Shown one piece after another: positions 5,988 through 6,890 of a stretch of DNA of 6,890 nt. Each line of letters starts with the position of its first letter. The first letter of the stretch is position 1. Location: the NCBI GenBank assembly GCA_903821805.1, contig CAIJNA010000178.1, forward strand, positions 1 through 6,890, given 5' to 3'. The notes beneath the pieces were generated by a model. It was not told the origin of the DNA. It worked only from the letters and a program-made list of their open reading frames with translations, and did no database searches. The translations under genes were made by a program, and so were the position numbers. This DNA comes from an uncultured Campylobacterota bacterium. GTDB lineage: Bacteria; Campylobacterota; Campylobacteria; Campylobacterales; Arcobacteraceae.

Positions 5988-6890
5988 ATGATTAAAAAAA
6001 GTTTATATATATGTTTAATAGGTTTCACACTTACTGGATGCAATTCTAAAGATGGTCAAAACCAAAAAAAGAATATTGTTCCAACAGTAACCATAACGTC
6101 TCCAATTGAGCTAAATAGTTCAAAACAAAGTGAAGTCAATGGACTTATTGAATCTCCACAAATCGTTCAAATCAAAAATAGAGTTGATGGCTTTATTGAT
6201 AGTCAAAATTTCCAAGATGGTGCTTTTGTTCATAAAGGTGATGTTCTATATAAGATTGATGATAGACAACTGAAAAATCAACTAACAAGTCTTTCTGCAA
6301 ATCTAAAACAATCTATGCTAAATTTATCAAATCTTGAAAAACAAAAGAATAGAATGGAAAAATTAGTAAAAGTTGGTGGAGTAAGTGAGCAAGAACTTGA
6401 CAATACAAATACACTAATTGAAAAAGAAAAAGCTATTGGCTCATCTTTTGTTGCTCAAATAGAAAAGCTTAAGCTTGATATTTCATTTGCGATCATTAAA
6501 GCTCCAATTAGTGGATATATAGAAAAAAGTCAGCAACCAGTTGGATCTTATGTGCAAGCCAATGGAGCAATGTTAACTCAAATATATGTAAGTAGTCCTT
6601 TATATTTTACGGTAATGCTTTCATCTAATGAAGCAAAACCATCAAGTGGTAAAATAACAGTTGGTTCAAATGAAAAAATTGGAAATTTAAAATATTGTGA
6701 TCCTATGGCTGATAATTCTGGAATGGTTAAATGTAGATATCAATTTAATGCTGATTCAAAAATTGAAATAGGAACTATGGGTAAATTTACTTTTAATGGC
6801 GCAATCAAAGAAGGTTTATTTATCCCTCAAGAATGTTTAGTACAGGGCCCAAATGGAAGATCAGTATATATAATAAAAAACAATAAAGCT
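5988..6890 (+). CDS. RND-type efflux membrane fusion (periplasmic adaptor) lipoprotein, N-terminal 301 residues
   Basis: The product is the adaptor that joins an inner-membrane RND pump to a TolC-like outer-membrane channel. A lipoprotein signal peptide ends in the lipobox LTGC with C18 as lipidation site. A lipoyl/barrel-sandwich first half (about 58-92) has KNRVDGFI and GAFVHKGDVLYKID. A helical hairpin spans about 93-168. At its tip R122-xxx-L126-xxxxxx-S133 matches the RLS motif by which AcrA-like adaptors dock to TolC. The second lipoyl half (IIKAPISGYI, 169-178) and beta-barrel strands follow. The frame is open at the right edge, so perhaps 60-90 residues are missing. Three cysteines, C237, C249 and C283, lie in the mature part. 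GGA four bases before the ATG is a modest ribosome binding site. Pump and channel genes are expected downstream; the substrate cannot be told. It resembles AcrA and CmeA, but not closely enough for a symbol. Confidence 0.9.
   Translation, partial: MIKKSLYICLIGFTLTGCNSKDGQNQKKNIVPTVTITSPIELNSSKQSEVNGLIESPQIVQIKNRVDGFIDSQNFQDGAFVHKGDVLYKIDDRQLKNQLTSLSANLKQSMLNLSNLEKQKNRMEKLVKVGGVSEQELDNTNTLIEKEKAIGSSFVAQIEKLKLDISFAIIKAPISGYIEKSQQPVGSYVQANGAMLTQIYVSSPLYFTVMLSSNEAKPSSGKITVGSNEKIGNLKYCDPMADNSGMVKCRYQFNADSKIEIGTMGKFTFNGAIKEGLFIPQECLVQGPNGRSVYIIKNNKA

Overview
The window looks like chromosomal DNA of a Campylobacterota (epsilonproteobacterial) organism. It is very AT-rich, intergenic DNA is almost pure A/T, start regions use AAGGA, and the MutS2 carries the DE-IELGTD Walker B variant that I recall from Helicobacter MutS2. 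An Escherichia-type succinate dehydrogenase flavoprotein points towards a respiring member with an oxidative TCA branch (Arcobacteraceae or Sulfurimonas-like) rather than Campylobacter or Helicobacter. Genus cannot be fixed from this sequence alone.

Layout: (1) 1-1379, minus: the N-terminal 459 residues of SdhA, running off the left edge. (2) 1380-1640: a 261-base divergent intergenic region with a good sdhA ribosome binding site, weak promoter candidates and small dyads, but no RNA gene or TPP riboswitch that I can recognise. (3) 1641-2483, plus: thiL, thiamine-monophosphate kinase, short form. (4) 2487-4685, minus: mutS2, convergent with thiL; only three bases separate the stop codons and an 8-bp stem sits on the junction. 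(5) 4732-5832, minus: ychF, an Obg-family ATPase, 46 bases upstream of mutS2 and possibly co-transcribed, although a perfect TATAAT lies between them. (6) 5833-5987: a divergent intergenic region with a quasi-palindrome next to an extended -10 element. (7) 5988-6890, plus: the first 301 residues of an RND-type efflux membrane fusion lipoprotein, cut by the right edge.

These are mostly housekeeping genes (TCA cycle and respiration, thiamine cofactor synthesis, recombination or ribosome quality control, translation-associated ATPase) followed by the start of a tripartite efflux operon. The transporter and outer-membrane channel genes would be expected beyond the right edge, and sdhB beyond the left edge. 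I found no mobile element, CRISPR array, tRNA, rRNA or convincing novel system. The most useful leads are the possible operator in front of the efflux gene and a cysteine pair predicted to staple a beta hairpin in its product.
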